Part shown: one piece after another, positions 52,030 to 62,724 of the stretch
Layout of the letters: every line of letters starts with the position of its first letter
Numbering within the stretch: the stretch's first letter is position 1
Source: Enterobacter sp. CC120223-11
Lineage (GTDB): Bacteria; Pseudomonadota; Gammaproteobacteria; Enterobacterales; Enterobacteriaceae
NCBI RefSeq assembly: GCF_900215375.1
Contig: NZ_OBEF01000009.1
Coordinates: forward strand, 124,001 to 188,000
Reading direction: 5' to 3'
Length of the DNA stretch: 64,000 nt
The notes under the pieces: generated by a model
What the model was told of the DNA's origin: nothing
What the model saw: the letters and a program-made list of their open reading frames with translations, nothing else
The model's database searches: none
Position numbers and translations under genes: made by a program

Positions 52030-52751
52030 AAGGCCTGGGTCAGCGCAGTGTAGCCTTCGGAATACTGCTGCTCTGGCCCGCGGATCGTCAGCCTGTCGCT
52101 GAAGCACTCACCCGCTCGTGGGGAAAAGGCCAGCAGCACCCGATGCGGTGGACGCAAATCGGTTTCAGCCACGTCGGTGCGCAGTCGCAGATGCCAGCCC
52201 ATCGACAGCGCCTGTTCGGTGAAGGTGTTGCCAATATTCTCCGGCAGCACCACGCAGAAAAAGCCGTCTTCCGTAATCGCGTTGGCCGCACAGTTCAGCA
52301 GGGTCTGATGATCAAGAGACGTCGTGTAACGCGCCTGCTCACGCTGTGGCGTGCCGCACTCGACACCCTGCTCGTAATAAGGTGGGTTGCTGATAATCAA
52401 ATCGTAACGGCTATTTTCTTCGCTCAGCCACTGCTGAATATCTGCGGCATGGATATGAATGCGGCTGCTCCACGGCGATTCCTCAACGTTCTCCGCCGCC
52501 TGGGACGCAGCCTCAGCGTCCAGCTCCACGGCATCAATCATCACTGAGCTTTCCGTGCGCTGCGCCAGCATCAATGCCAGAAGCCCGCTGCCGGAGCCGA
52601 TATCCAGGATTCGCTTAACCCGCGCGATCGGTGCCCAGGCGCCCAACAGGATCCCGTCCGTTCCGACTTTCATTGCGCAGCGATCGTGGGCCACGAAAAA
52701 TTGCTTAAATGTAAATCCGTTGCGACGAAACACGGATGCAGACTGACTCAT
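52014..52751 (-). CDS. trmN: tRNA1(Val) (adenine(37)-N6)-methyltransferase
   Basis: SAM-dependent enzyme that makes m6A37 in tRNA1-Val (formerly YfiC). SAM motif [15 protein letters not shown] and the N6-adenine motif SNPPYYEQG are present. The start [19 protein letters not shown] at 52751 matches E. coli; an ATG one codon upstream is possible. It has 245 residues. Divergent from srmB and convergent with nadB. Confidence 0.95.
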   Translation of the reverse strand: MSQSASVFRRNGFTFKQFFVAHDRCAMKVGTDGILLGAWAPIARVKRILDIGSGSGLLALMLAQRTESSVMIDAVELDAEAASQAAENVEESPWSSRIHIHAADIQQWLSEENSRYDLIISNPPYYEQGVECGTPQREQARYTTSLDHQTLLNCAANAITEDGFFCVVLPENIGNTFTEQALSMGWHLRLRTDVAETDLRPPHRVLLAFSPRAGECFSDRLTIRGPEQQYSEGYTALTQAFYLFM

Positions 52752-52883
52752 CATCAACAACCTTTGTAAGAAAAATCCCCTCAACCTCGGGATGTGCACA
52801 ATACCCGAGAACAGATAGCCATACAAACAGATGAAGATTGCGGTCATTCCGTCTATAATCAGCGGCCAACACAGAGGTAGATC

Positions 52884-54218
52884 ATGACTGTAACGACTTT
52901 TTCCGAGCTAGAACTCGACGATAGCCTGCTGGACGCGCTCCAGGAGAAAGGCTTCACACGCCCGACCGCCATTCAGGAGGCAGCCATTCCGCCTGCGCTC
53001 GAAGGCCGTGATGTCCTCGGTTCTGCGCCGACAGGCACCGGTAAAACGGCGGCATATCTGCTGCCCGCGTTGCAGCACCTGATTGACTTCCCGCGTAAAA
53101 AATCTGGCCCGCCGCGCATTCTTATTCTGACCCCAACTCGCGAACTGGCGATGCAGGTGGCGGATCATGCCCGCGAGCTTGCGAAAAATACCCATCTGGA
53201 CATCGCGACCATCACCGGTGGCGTGGCGTACATGAACCACGCCGAAGTGTTCAGCGAAAACCAGGATATCGTAGTGGCGACCACAGGCCGCCTGCTGCAA
53301 TACATCAAGGAAGAGAACTTCGACTGCCGCGCCGTGGAAACGCTGATCCTTGATGAAGCGGACCGCATGCTGGACATGGGCTTCGCCCAGGACATCGAAA
53401 CCATCGCCGGGGAAACCCGCTGGCGCAAGCAGACGATGCTGTTCTCCGCCACGCTGGAAGGCGATGCGATTAAGGACTTTGCTGAGCGTCTGCTGGAAGA
53501 TCCTGTCGAAGTGTCAGCCACGCCGTCCACTCGTGAGCGTAAAAAAATCCACCAGTGGTACTACCGCGCGGACGATATCGAACACAAAACAGCGCTGCTG
53601 ATCAACCTGCTGCAGCAGGATGACGCCACCCGATCTATCGTGTTTGTGCGTAAGCGTGAGCGAGTGCATGAGCTGGCAGGCTGGCTGCGCGAGAAAGGCA
53701 TCAACAACTGCTATCTCGAAGGCGAGATGGTACAAATCAAGCGTAACGAAGCCATTAAGCGCCTGACCGACGGCCGCGTTAACGTGCTGGTAGCCACCGA
53801 CGTTGCCGCACGCGGGATTGATATTCCGGATGTCAGTCACGTCTTCAACTTCGACATGCCTCTGAGCGGTGATACCTACCTGCACCGTATCGGTCGTACC
53901 GGTCGTGCGGGCAATAAAGGCACCGCAATTTCCCTGGTCGAAGCGCACGACTACCTGCTGCTGGAGAAAATCGGTCGCTATGTCGAAGAGCCTCTCAAGG
54001 CACGTGTGATCGATGAACTGCGCCCAACGACGCGAGCGCCAAGCATGAAGCTGAAAGGCAAGCCGTCTAAGAAAGTGCAGGCGAAACGCGACCAGAAGAA
54101 AAAAGCGGAACAGGAAAAACCGCGCGTGAAGGTACGCCATCGCGATGCGAAAAACATCGGTAAGCGCCGTAAGCCTAGCGCGGCTGCTGTAACCGAAAAG
54201 AAGACAACTGAAGAGTAA
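52884..54218 (+). CDS. srmB: ATP-dependent RNA helicase SrmB
   Basis: DEAD-box helicase acting in early 50S subunit assembly. Motifs in order: [44 protein letters not shown] and [10 protein letters not shown], then a lysine/arginine-rich C-terminal tail (about residues 370-444). It has 444 residues as in E. coli. A strong terminator follows. Confidence 0.98.
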   Translation: MTVTTFSELELDDSLLDALQEKGFTRPTAIQEAAIPPALEGRDVLGSAPTGTGKTAAYLLPALQHLIDFPRKKSGPPRILILTPTRELAMQVADHARELAKNTHLDIATITGGVAYMNHAEVFSENQDIVVATTGRLLQYIKEENFDCRAVETLILDEADRMLDMGFAQDIETIAGETRWRKQTMLFSATLEGDAIKDFAERLLEDPVEVSATPSTRERKKIHQWYYRADDIEHKTALLINLLQQDDATRSIVFVRKRERVHELAGWLREKGINNCYLEGEMVQIKRNEAIKRLTDGRVNVLVATDVAARGIDIPDVSHVFNFDMPLSGDTYLHRIGRTGRAGNKGTAISLVEAHDYLLLEKIGRYVEEPLKARVIDELRPTTRAPSMKLKGKPSKKVQAKRDQKKKAEQEKPRVKVRHRDAKNIGKRRKPSAAAVTEKKTTEE

Positions 54219-54249
54219 AAAAAAAGCCGGAGAATTCTCCGGCTTTTTT
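54217..54249. terminator. Bidirectional terminator between srmB and grcA
   Basis: AAGCCGGAGAATTCTCCGGCTT is a perfect inverted repeat of 22 bases, with A9 to its left and T6 to its right, in the convergent gap. Confidence 0.95.
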
Positions 54250-54268
54250 ATTTCCCACCCCTGAGAAA

Positions 54269-54652
54269 TTACAGACTTTCAGTGAAAGTACGAGCGATAA
54301 CGTCGCGCTGCTGTTCCGGGGTCAGAGAGTTGAAGCGAACCGCATAGCCGGAAACACGGATGGTCAGCTGTGGGTATTTTTCCGGGTGCTCAACCGCATC
54401 CATCAGCGTTTCACGACGCAGCACGTTCACGTTCAGGTGCTGACCGCCTTCCACGCGGACTTCTGGCTGTACGTCTACCGGGATTTCACGGTATTCGATT
54501 TCGCCCAGTTTGTTCACCGCGACAACCTGATCTTCAGTGAAACCGCCTTTAGCGACCAGGCAGCGCGCTTCACCTTTCTCGCTGTCGAGCAGCCAGAAAG
54601 AGTTCAGCAGATCGTCATTAGCAGCTTTAGTAATCTGGATACCTGTAATCAT
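54269..54652 (-). CDS. grcA: Autonomous glycyl radical cofactor GrcA
   Basis: Spare C-terminal domain that restores pyruvate formate-lyase damaged by oxygen. The glycyl-radical motif RVSGYAVRF has Gly102. It has 127 residues as in E. coli YfiD. Two FNR boxes lie upstream, consistent with expression under low oxygen. Confidence 0.97.
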   Translation of the reverse strand: MITGIQITKAANDDLLNSFWLLDSEKGEARCLVAKGGFTEDQVVAVNKLGEIEYREIPVDVQPEVRVEGGQHLNVNVLRRETLMDAVEHPEKYPQLTIRVSGYAVRFNSLTPEQQRDVIARTFTESL

Positions 54653-54763
54653 TTGATGCCTCTCTTAGGATCGTATATTCGTTTTGCGCTGGCCAGACGC
54701 TGGCCAATTGGTAAAACCATTGTTGCTTGAGTGTATATATATCAGTCTGACACCCCGCAATCA

Positions 54764-54777
54764 TTGATTTAAATCAA
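54764..54777 (-). promoter_or_regulatory. Promoter-proximal FNR site of grcA
   Basis: TTGATTTAAATCAA is a perfect FNR palindrome. Its centre lies 53 bp from the second FNR box. If it is at -40.5 as in E. coli yfiD, the start point is near 54730, with TATATA as the -10. Confidence 0.9.
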
Positions 54778-54816
54778 TAGAATTGGTAGGCGTACTGAGT
54801 CCACTTATGAATTTTG

Positions 54817-54830
54817 TTGTTTTACATCAA
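54817..54830 (-). promoter_or_regulatory. Upstream FNR site of grcA
   Basis: TTGTTTTACATCAA matches the FNR consensus except in one half-site position. Spacing of 53 bp to the proximal site equals the -93.5/-40.5 pair of E. coli yfiD, where the upstream site down-tunes expression under full anaerobiosis. Confidence 0.8.
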
Positions 54831-54958
54831 TTTTCAAGCTGCATAAAAATCCAGTATGCCGATCGTTTTTCATCCGGACCTGCCGCCTTTCGGCACAAAA
54901 TTTTGCGCTCTGAAGAGAAGCCGTTAAGCTAACGCCAAACTATTCGCAGGAGAGCGAG

Positions 54959-55648
54959 ATGACGACGCCCTTAACCTGGCATGACGTGCTGGCCAGTGAG
55001 AAAGAACAACCCTATTTCATCAATACGCTGGCGACGGTAGCCGAAGAGCGCCAGGCCGGAACGATGATTTATCCGCCACAGAAAGATGTGTTTAACGCCT
55101 TTCGCTATACGGAGCTGAGCGACGTGAAGGTGGTGATCCTCGGCCAGGATCCCTATCACGGCCCCGGACAGGCGCACGGCCTGGCCTTTTCCGTTCTCCC
55201 GGGCGTGGGCATTCCGCCTTCGCTGCTGAATATGTATAAAGAGCTGGAAGGCACCATTCCGGGCTTTATCCGCCCGAAGCACGGTTATCTGGAGAGCTGG
55301 GCACATCAGGGCGTTTTGCTGCTCAATACCGTGCTGACGGTACGCGCGGGTCAGGCGCATTCGCATGCAAGCCTGGGCTGGGAAACGTTCACCGATAAGG
55401 TCATTAGCCTTATCAATGAACACTGCGAGGGCGTGGTGTTTTTACTCTGGGGATCGCATGCGCAGAAAAAGGGGGCCATCATTGACCGCCAGCGCCATCA
55501 CGTGCTGAAAGCGCCGCATCCTTCACCGCTCTCCGCCCACCGCGGCTTCTTTGGCTCAAACCACTTCGTGCAGGCCAATGAGTGGCTGGCGCAGCGCGGT
55601 GAACCGCCTATTGACTGGATGCCGGTGCTTCCGGCTGAAAGCGAGTAA
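54959..55648 (+). CDS. ung: Uracil-DNA glycosylase
   Basis: Removes uracil from DNA to start base excision repair. The catalytic aspartate motif [17 protein letters not shown] (aspartate about 64) and the [13 protein letters not shown] loop with the catalytic histidine are present. It has 229 residues as in E. coli. A GGAGAGCGAG stretch precedes the ATG at 54959. Confidence 0.98.
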   Translation: MTTPLTWHDVLASEKEQPYFINTLATVAEERQAGTMIYPPQKDVFNAFRYTELSDVKVVILGQDPYHGPGQAHGLAFSVLPGVGIPPSLLNMYKELEGTIPGFIRPKHGYLESWAHQGVLLLNTVLTVRAGQAHSHASLGWETFTDKVISLINEHCEGVVFLLWGSHAQKKGAIIDRQRHHVLKAPHPSPLSAHRGFFGSNHFVQANEWLAQRGEPPIDWMPVLPAESE

Positions 55649-55650
55649 AA

Positions 55651-55677
55651 AAAATGCCAGCATCGCGCTGGCATTTT
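55651..55677. terminator. Bidirectional terminator between ung and yfiF
   Basis: AAAATGCCAGC pairs perfectly with GCTGGCATTTT around a 5-base loop, with extra A tracts before and T tracts after. Confidence 0.9.
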
Positions 55678-55698
55678 CATTTTACCGATGCAAAAGCA

Positions 55699-56790
55699 TC
55701 AGGCTTTGTTCTGACGCCACCATTCGGCCAGCAGCACACCGGTTGCCACGGAGACGTTCAGGCTTTCTACATTGCCCGTTCCGCTGATCGCAACGCGGAG
55801 GTCCGCTGCATCAAGAGCAGCATCAGACAGGCCGTCGCGCTCCTGACCTAACACCAGCACCATTTTCTTTGGCAGGGTCGCTTTGAATACCGGCGTGCCT
55901 TCGTGACTTGAAGTGGTCACAATTGCGTATCCCGCTTTGCGGAACTGAGCCAGGGCGTCGATGAAGCTGTCGCCGGTGATCGGCTGCACGTGCTCTGCCC
56001 CACCTTCTGCGGTACGGATTGCTGCGCCGGATTCCAGCACGGCCGCATCCTGAACAACAACGCCTTTCACGCCGAAATGGGCGCAGCTACGCATGATTGC
56101 GCCGAGGTTGTGCGGGTTACCCACGTCTTCCAGCGCCAGTACGCAATCGTCTTCAGCGGCTTCGCTGACCCACTGCTGTACGCTGGTGCCGTTGCGTTTT
56201 TTGATCAGGAAGCAGACGCCGCCATGGTGCTCGGTGCCGGACGCTTTTGCCAGCTCCGCTTCATCAACCACGTGATAGGCTTTGCGGTTTGCCGCCATCC
56301 AGCGCAGGGCTTCTTTGAAGCGAGGCGTGACGCTCTGGATAAACCAGGCGCGGACGATGCAGTCTGGACGGCTCTGGAACAGTGCCTGACAGGCATTTTC
56401 GCCGTAAACGCGGGTCTCTTCCGCACGCTGACGACGGATCACTTCAGGATCGACAAAGCTCTTGCCGCTGATCCCGCCGTGATCGGGTTTCTCGGCTGCT
56501 TCTTCGCCAGGCGCACGTGAAATGGTGCGCCACGGTGAATTTTCACGCGGCTGACTGTCGCGGGACGCGTTATCACGATCGCGGAAACGATCGCCGCGCG
56601 GTTTATCATCACGCGATTTTCCGTCGCGATTGTCGCGCGCAGGACGACGACCACCTTCGGTACGGGACGGGCCGCTGCGGCCTCCACCTTTACCGGTGCG
56701 CGGGTTTGCCGTGCGTTTATCCGAGTCATCATCACTGCGGACATACATCACTTTGACCTTGCCGCTTTTGTTTTTCAGTTCGTCGTTCAT
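55699..56790 (-). CDS. yfiF: SpoU-family RNA 2'-O-methyltransferase homologue YfiF
   Basis: A protein of 363 residues, somewhat longer than E. coli YfiF (345). Residues about 19-85 form a low-complexity Arg/Asp/Gly/Ser-rich tract (such as GGGRSG and DRFRDRDN) likely to be disordered and RNA-binding. It is followed by a SpoU substrate-binding and a SPOUT catalytic domain ([50 protein letters not shown]). The substrate is not known. Convergent with ung and divergent from trxC. Confidence 0.9.
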   Translation of the reverse strand: MNDELKNKSGKVKVMYVRSDDDSDKRTANPRTGKGGGRSGPSRTEGGRRPARDNRDGKSRDDKPRGDRFRDRDNASRDSQPRENSPWRTISRAPGEEAAEKPDHGGISGKSFVDPEVIRRQRAEETRVYGENACQALFQSRPDCIVRAWFIQSVTPRFKEALRWMAANRKAYHVVDEAELAKASGTEHHGGVCFLIKKRNGTSVQQWVSEAAEDDCVLALEDVGNPHNLGAIMRSCAHFGVKGVVVQDAAVLESGAAIRTAEGGAEHVQPITGDSFIDALAQFRKAGYAIVTTSSHEGTPVFKATLPKKMVLVLGQERDGLSDAALDAADLRVAISGTGNVESLNVSVATGVLLAEWWRQNKA

Positions 56791-56998
56791 CTTAATTCTC
56801 CACCTGCGCTGCGCGAAGCGCGAAGATTACCCGATGTGGCCAGGCTTCGCCATGATTTCGTACTAAAGACCGTGACTATTGTATTCATCGAATAAACCAC
56901 ATTGTCCTTTAAAACAGTCTCATCGATAATATGCAACATTACAGAAACATCTCGGCCATAAAGGCTATTTCCTGAACCCGATTACCCAGAGGTTAGCT

Positions 56999-57424
56999 AT
57001 GAATACCGTTTGTGCCAGTTGCCAGGCGCTTAACCGTATCCCCGACGATCGTCTTAACGATGCAGCAAAGTGTGGCCGCTGCGGCCATGAGCTGTTTGAC
57101 GGCGATGTGATCAACGCAACCGACGCCACGCTGGATAAATTACTGAAAGACGATCTGCCGGTCGTGGTCGACTTCTGGGCGCCCTGGTGCGGGCCTTGCC
57201 GCAATTTTGCGCCCATCTTTGAAGATGTCGCAGAAGAACGCAGCGGTAAAATGCGCTTTGTGAAAGTGAATACCGAAGCGGAACGCGAACTGAGCGCTCG
57301 TTTTCGCATTCGCAGCATTCCGACCATTATGATTTTCCACAAAGGCGAAGTGATCGACATGCTGAACGGCGCGGTGCCAAAAGCCCCGTTCGACAGCTGG
57401 CTGAACGAAGCCACTCAGGCCTGA
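56999..57424 (+). CDS. trxC: Thioredoxin 2
   Basis: Cytoplasmic disulfide reductase with an extra N-terminal zinc domain. Zinc cysteines C5, C8, C25 and C28, then active-site WCGPC with C64 and C67. It has 141 residues (E. coli 139), the extra residues at the C-terminus (NEATQA). In E. coli it is induced by OxyR; no clear OxyR site was recognised in the 208 bases upstream. Confidence 0.96.
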   Translation: MNTVCASCQALNRIPDDRLNDAAKCGRCGHELFDGDVINATDATLDKLLKDDLPVVVDFWAPWCGPCRNFAPIFEDVAEERSGKMRFVKVNTEAERELSARFRIRSIPTIMIFHKGEVIDMLNGAVPKAPFDSWLNEATQA

Positions 57425-57494
57425 ATTGCCGGGGCACGTCTTGTGCCCCCCTTTCCCCTCTGCGACAATAGCGTTTTTCCTGCATAGCCTTCCG

Positions 57495-58193
57495 ATGACT
57501 GATAACGCCGTACTTCGTCTGCGCGCTGAACGCCTCGCTCGCGCCACTCGCCCGTTTCTTGCCCGTGGCAACCGTATCCGCCGCTGTCAGCGTTGCCTGC
57601 TGCCGCTCAAACAGTGCCTGTGTGAAACCTTGACGCCTTCCGTAGCGCATAGCCGTTTTTGCCTGGTGATGTTTGATACTGAGCCGATGAAGCCCAGCAA
57701 TACGGGGCGTCTGATTGCCGATATTCTGCCCGACACAGAAGCCTTTCAGTGGTCACGAACCGAGCCCCCGCAGGCATTATTGGATCTCGTTCGCAATCCG
57801 GATTATCAGCCAATGGTGGTTTTCCCCGCCTCTTATGCGGGGACCGAAAGAGAAGTGATCAGCGCGCCGCCTTCCGGTAAACCGCCGCTGTTTATCATGC
57901 TCGACGGTACATGGACGGAAGCCCGCAAGATGTTCCGTAAGAGCCCTTATCTTGATTCGCTGCCGGTGATTTCCGTCGATTTATCACGCGTATCGGCCTA
58001 CCGTTTGCGCGAAGTTCACGCCGAAGGACAATACTGCACGGCTGAGGTGGCGATTGCCCTGCTGGATTTGGCTCGCGATACCGAAGCCGCCCACGCGCTC
58101 GGCGAACATTTTCAGCGCTTCCGCACCCGTTATCTGGCAGGAAAAACGCAGCATAAGGGAAACATCACAGTGCCGGAGACAGAAAGCGTTTAA
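57495..58193 (+). CDS. tapT: tRNA-uridine aminocarboxypropyltransferase TapT
   Basis: Makes acp3U47 in tRNA from SAM (formerly YfiP, DTW domain). Visible are CQRCLLPLKQCLC, a zinc-type cysteine cluster, and the DTW-region motif LDGTWTEARKMFRKSPYL. The start at 57495 (MTDNAVLRLRAERLARATRPF without extension) gives 232 residues as in E. coli; an in-frame ATG 23 codons upstream is not supported. It is followed by pat after 35 bases, probably in one transcript. Confidence 0.93.
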   Translation: MTDNAVLRLRAERLARATRPFLARGNRIRRCQRCLLPLKQCLCETLTPSVAHSRFCLVMFDTEPMKPSNTGRLIADILPDTEAFQWSRTEPPQALLDLVRNPDYQPMVVFPASYAGTEREVISAPPSGKPPLFIMLDGTWTEARKMFRKSPYLDSLPVISVDLSRVSAYRLREVHAEGQYCTAEVAIALLDLARDTEAAHALGEHFQRFRTRYLAGKTQHKGNITVPETESV

Positions 58194-58228
58194 AATCATT
58201 CAGCAACGATTGTCCGGGAGAGAGTGCG

Positions 58229-60886
58229 ATGAGCCAACGGGGACTGGAAGCGTTACTGAGACCAAAATCGATAGCCGTCATTGGCGCGTCGATGAAGCCC
58301 CAGCGGGCGGGCTATCTGATGATGCGCAACCTGCTGGCGGGTGGATTCAGCGGCCCGGTGTTGCCGGTAACCCCCACCTGGAAAGCGGTGCTGGGCGTGC
58401 TGGCCTGGCCCGATATTGAAAGTCTGCCGTTTAAGCCCGATCTCGCCGTTATCTGCACCAACGCCAGACGCAATCTGGAGTTACTGGAAACTCTTGGTAA
58501 GAAAGGCTGTAAAACCTGCATTATTCTTTCCGCCCCGCCGGAACAATTCAGTGATTTAAAAGCCTGCGCCGCCCGCTATCAGATGCGTTTACTTGGCCCG
58601 AACAGCCTCGGCCTGCTTGCGCCCTGGCAGGGGCTGAACGCCAGTTTCTCTCCTGTGCCCATTCGTCGCGGCAAGCTGGCCTTTATTTCTCAGTCAGCAG
58701 CGGTATCCAACACGATCCTTGACTGGGCTCAGCAGCGCGAAATGGGCTTTTCGTACTTTATTGCGCTCGGCGACAGCCTGGATATCGACGTTGACGACCT
58801 GCTCGATTTCCTTGCCCGCGACACAAAAACCAGCGCCATTCTGCTCTATCTGGAACATCTCAGCGATGCACGGCGCTTCGTTTCCGCGGCCCGTAGTGCT
58901 TCGCGTAATAAACCTATTTTGGTGATTAAAAGCGGCCGCAGCCCGGCGGCCCAGCGCCTTCTGCACGTCAATTCCGGCATGGATCCCGCCTGGGATGCCG
59001 CCATTCAGCGTGCGGGCCTGCTGCGAGTCCAGGACACGCACGAACTTTTCTCCGCCGTGGAAACCCTGAGCCATATGCGTCCACTGCGTGGTGAGCGTCT
59101 GATGATAGTCAGTAACGGTGCGGCCCCGGCGGCTCTGGCACTGGATGAGCTCTGGCTTCGCAATGGCAAGCTGGCTACGCTGAGCGATGAAACACTCTCA
59201 GCGCTCCAGGTTGCGCTTCCCACCAGCGTGAGCGCGGCTAACCCGCTCGATCTGCGCGATGACGCCAGCAGTGCACACTATCAAAAAGCGCTGAGTATTT
59301 TGCTCGACAGTCAGGACTATGACGCCCTGCTGGTGATTCACTCCCCAAGTGCTGCCGCGCCCGGCACCGAAAGCGCTCAGGCATTGATTGAAACCCTCAA
59401 CCATCACGCTCGTGGAAAATACGTCACCGTTTTAACTAACTGGTGTGGGGAATACTCTTCCCAGGAGGCGCGACGACTGTTCAGCGATGCAGGTATTCCT
59501 ACCTACCGCACGCCGGAAGGTACCATCACCGCATTTATGCATATGGTTGAGTACCGCCGTAATCAGAAGCAGCTGCGTGAGACGCCCGTGCTGCCAGACG
59601 ATTTGACGGCGAATACGGCTGAAGCTCATGAGCTGTTACAGCAGGCGATTGCCGACGGCGCAACATCACTGGATACGCACGAAGTTCAGCCGATCCTCAA
59701 AGCCTATGGTCTGCAAACGCTGCCGACGTGGATCGCCGCCGACAGCGCGGAAGCCGTCCATATCGCCGAACAGATTGGTTACCCGGTGGCGCTGAAACTG
59801 CGCTCGCCGGACATTCCCCATAAATCAGAAGTTCAGGGCGTGATGCTCTATTTACGCACCGCCACAGAAGTGCAGCAGGCCGCCGATGCCATTCTCGATC
59901 GCGTCAAAATGACCTGGCCGCAGGCAAGGATCCACGGACTTCTGGTACAAAGCATGGCCAATCGTGCAGGCGCACAGGAATTGCGCGTGGTTGTCGAACA
60001 CGATCCGCTGTTTGGTCCGCTGATCATGCTGGGTGAAGGCGGCGTGGAGTGGCGCGCGGAAGATCAGGCCGCCGTGGCGCTGCCGCCGCTGAATATGAAT
60101 CTGGCCCGCTATCTGGTCATTCAGGCCATTAAGAGCAAAAAAATACGCGGCAGGAGCGCGCTACGCCCGCTTGATATCGCCGGCCTCAGCCAGATGCTGG
60201 TGCAGGTGTCGACCCTGATAGTCGATTGCCCGGAGATCCAGCGGCTGGATATACATCCTCTGCTCGCCTCGGGCGATGAGTTTACCGCCCTGGACGTCAC
60301 GCTTGAGATAGCACCGTTCAGCGGCGACAGCGAAAGCCGTCTGGCCGTGCGCCCCTATCCACAGCAGTTTGAAGAGTGGGTGGTGATGAAAAATGGCGAG
60401 CGCTGCCTGTTCCGCCCCATTCTGCCGGAGGATGAGCCGCTGTTGCAGCAGTTTATTGCCCGGGTGACGAAAGAAGATCTCTACTACCGCTACTTCAGTG
60501 AAATCAATGAATTTACCCATGAAGATTTAGCCAACATGACGCAGATCGACTACGATCGTGAGATGGCTTTTGTCGCCGTGCATACCACGAAGAACGGCAC
60601 CGAGATCTTTGGCGTGACGCGTGCTATTTCCGATCCGGACAATGTTGATGCCGAATTTGCCGTGCTGGTACGTTCAGATTTAAAAGGGCTGGGTCTCGGA
60701 CGTCGGCTGCTGGAAAAGCTTATCGATTACACTCGCGGGCATGGGCTCACCCAGTTAAACGGTATCACCATGCCGCACAATCAGGGAATGATTGCCCTGG
60801 CCCGAAAGCTGGGTTTTGACGTCGATATCCAACTCGAAGACGGTATCGCAGGATTAACATTGAGACTATCCTCACCCTCTTCGTGA
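58229..60886 (+). CDS. pat: Protein lysine acetyltransferase Pat
   Basis: Acetylates protein lysines, including acetyl-CoA synthetase, with acetyl-CoA. The N-terminal CoA-binding and ligase-like domains (residues about 1-460; IAVIGASMKPQRAGY) are followed by an ATP-grasp-like domain (about 480-700) and a C-terminal GNAT domain (about 720-885) with GLGLGRRLLEKLIDYTR. It has 885 residues (E. coli 886). Known as YfiQ/PatZ in E. coli, where CRP controls it. Confidence 0.97.
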   Translation: MSQRGLEALLRPKSIAVIGASMKPQRAGYLMMRNLLAGGFSGPVLPVTPTWKAVLGVLAWPDIESLPFKPDLAVICTNARRNLELLETLGKKGCKTCIILSAPPEQFSDLKACAARYQMRLLGPNSLGLLAPWQGLNASFSPVPIRRGKLAFISQSAAVSNTILDWAQQREMGFSYFIALGDSLDIDVDDLLDFLARDTKTSAILLYLEHLSDARRFVSAARSASRNKPILVIKSGRSPAAQRLLHVNSGMDPAWDAAIQRAGLLRVQDTHELFSAVETLSHMRPLRGERLMIVSNGAAPAALALDELWLRNGKLATLSDETLSALQVALPTSVSAANPLDLRDDASSAHYQKALSILLDSQDYDALLVIHSPSAAAPGTESAQALIETLNHHARGKYVTVLTNWCGEYSSQEARRLFSDAGIPTYRTPEGTITAFMHMVEYRRNQKQLRETPVLPDDLTANTAEAHELLQQAIADGATSLDTHEVQPILKAYGLQTLPTWIAADSAEAVHIAEQIGYPVALKLRSPDIPHKSEVQGVMLYLRTATEVQQAADAILDRVKMTWPQARIHGLLVQSMANRAGAQELRVVVEHDPLFGPLIMLGEGGVEWRAEDQAAVALPPLNMNLARYLVIQAIKSKKIRGRSALRPLDIAGLSQMLVQVSTLIVDCPEIQRLDIHPLLASGDEFTALDVTLEIAPFSGDSESRLAVRPYPQQFEEWVVMKNGERCLFRPILPEDEPLLQQFIARVTKEDLYYRYFSEINEFTHEDLANMTQIDYDREMAFVAVHTTKNGTEIFGVTRAISDPDNVDAEFAVLVRSDLKGLGLGRRLLEKLIDYTRGHGLTQLNGITMPHNQGMIALARKLGFDVDIQLEDGIAGLTLRLSSPSS

Positions 60887-61000
60887 CTAAGCTGCTGGAA
60901 ATGTTGACCACTTTCGCGGGCACTGGTGGTATTATTGCTCCCTTCTGTCGTCTGCATGGTACAGAGGACCCTTGATTAATCAGAGAAGAATCGCACTGTG

Positions 61001-62356
61001 ATGTTGTCAAAATTTAAGCGCAACAAGCATCAACAACACCTTGCTCAACTACCTAAGCTTTCTCAGCCAGTTGATGATGTCGAGTTCTTTTACGCCCCTG
61101 CGGATTTCCGTCAGGCGCTGCTGGCGAAAATTGCCAGCGCCACGCGCCGTATCTGCATCATCGCGCTTTACCTGGAACAGGATGACGGCGGCAAAGCCAT
61201 TCTGCAGGCGATTTACGATGCAAAACGCCAACGACCTGAGCTCGATGTTCGCATCCTCGTTGACTGGCATCGCGCCCAGCGTGGCCGTATCGGTGCCGCC
61301 GCTTCAAACACCAATGCCGACTGGTATTGCCGCATGGCTCAGGAAAACCCTGGCGTGAACGTGCCCGTTTACGGTGTACCGGTCAATACCCGTGAAGCCC
61401 TCGGCGTCCTCCATTTCAAAGGTTTTATCATTGATGACTGCGTGCTCTACAGCGGCGCCAGCCTGAACGATGTGTACCTGCATCAGCATGATAAATACCG
61501 CTATGACCGCTATCAGGCCATCACTAACGCGAAGATGGCGGATATCATGTTTGCCTGGGCCGACCAGAATCTCGTCGAAGGCCGTGGCGTGAACCGTCTC
61601 GACAGCAGTGAGCGCCCGAAAAGCCCTGAAATTAAGAATGATATTCGCCTGTATCGTCAGGAACTGCGTGACACCGGTTACCATTTCCAGGGCGATGCAG
61701 ACAACGATCAGCTGTCAGTGACGCCGCTGGTCGGGCTCGGAAAATCGAGCATGCTCAATAAGACGATTTTCCATCTGATGCCCTGCGCTGAAGAGAAGCT
61801 GACTATCTGTACGCCATACTTCAACCTGCCTGCCGTGCTGGTGCGTAACATTATCCATCTGCTGCGTCAGGGGAAAAAGGTTGAGATTATCGTCGGGGAT
61901 AAAACGGCGAACGACTTCTATATTCCGGAAGATCAGCCCTTCAAAATTATCGGCGCGCTGCCCTATCTGTATGAAATTAACCTTCGTCGCTTCCTCAGCC
62001 GCCTGCAGTATTACGTCAACACCGATCAACTGGTGGTGCGCCTGTGGAAAGATGAGGACAACAGCTATCACCTGAAAGGCATGTGGGTGGATGACGAATG
62101 GATGCTGTTGACCGGCAACAATCTGAACCCTCGCGCCTGGCGCCTGGATCTGGAGAATGCGATTCTCATTCATGATCCAAAACAGCAGCTGGCCGAAGCA
62201 AGGGAAAAGGAACTGGCGCTGATTCGTACTCATACCACCGTGGTGAAGCACTATCGCGACCTGCAAAGCATCGCCGACTACCCGGTAAAAGTGCGTAAAC
62301 TGATTCGTCGTCTGCGTCGAATTCGTATCGACAGGCTTATCAGCCGTATTCTGTGA
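61001..62356 (+). CDS. pssA: Phosphatidylserine synthase
   Basis: Makes phosphatidylserine from CDP-diacylglycerol and serine; membrane-associated, first committed step to phosphatidylethanolamine. Two phospholipase-D-type HKD motifs are present: HFKGFIIDD (histidine 138) and HLKGMWVDD. The basic C-terminus KVRKLIRRLRRIRIDR is typical. The ATG at 61001 gives 451 residues as in E. coli; a GTG lies one codon earlier. Confidence 0.97.
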   Translation: MLSKFKRNKHQQHLAQLPKLSQPVDDVEFFYAPADFRQALLAKIASATRRICIIALYLEQDDGGKAILQAIYDAKRQRPELDVRILVDWHRAQRGRIGAAASNTNADWYCRMAQENPGVNVPVYGVPVNTREALGVLHFKGFIIDDCVLYSGASLNDVYLHQHDKYRYDRYQAITNAKMADIMFAWADQNLVEGRGVNRLDSSERPKSPEIKNDIRLYRQELRDTGYHFQGDADNDQLSVTPLVGLGKSSMLNKTIFHLMPCAEEKLTICTPYFNLPAVLVRNIIHLLRQGKKVEIIVGDKTANDFYIPEDQPFKIIGALPYLYEINLRRFLSRLQYYVNTDQLVVRLWKDEDNSYHLKGMWVDDEWMLLTGNNLNPRAWRLDLENAILIHDPKQQLAEAREKELALIRTHTTVVKHYRDLQSIADYPVKVRKLIRRLRRIRIDRLISRIL

Positions 62357-62360
62357 TCCA

Positions 62361-62389
62361 AGGCCTCGCATTGTCGGGGCTTTTTTTTT
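62361..62389 (+). terminator. Terminator after pssA
   Basis: GCCTCG pairs with CGGGGC (one G-U) around a short loop and is followed by T9, four bases after the pssA stop. Confidence 0.8.
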
Positions 62390-62398
62390 GGAGAAGCT

Positions 62399-62722
62399 AT
62401 GCGGGCTTTGGTTTTGCTCTCTTCACTCTCACTTTTCGGCTGTAGCCACATGGCAAATGACGCCTGGAGCGGGCAGGATAAGGCCCAGCATTTTATCGCC
62501 TCCGCCCTCCTCTCCGCTGCAGGTAACGAATACGCACAGCATCAGGGAGTCAGCCAGGATCGCAGCGCAGCCTACGGCCTGATGTTCTCAATCAGCATCG
62601 GCGCCGGGAAAGAACTCTGGGACAGCCGCCCCTCAGGAAGCGGCTGGAGCTGGAAAGACTTCACCTGGGATATCGCCGGAGCCACTACCGGCTACGCAGT
62701 CTGGCAACTGGCGCATCAGTAA
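62399..62722 (+). CDS. yfiM: Lipoprotein YfiM
   Basis: Small predicted lipoprotein of 107 residues with lipobox LFGC (cysteine 15) and a body rich in Gly and Ala helices ([26 protein letters not shown]). Its function is unknown; E. coli YfiM is the counterpart. The ATG follows GGAG by about six bases. It converges with kgtP, two bases apart. Confidence 0.9.
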   Translation: MRALVLLSSLSLFGCSHMANDAWSGQDKAQHFIASALLSAAGNEYAQHQGVSQDRSAAYGLMFSISIGAGKELWDSRPSGSGWSWKDFTWDIAGATTGYAVWQLAHQ

Positions 62723-62724
62723 AT

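Noticed and set aside
56791-56998. An OxyR site upstream of trxC
   Set aside because: E. coli trxC is OxyR-dependent, but I could not find a convincing ATAG-type repeat here.
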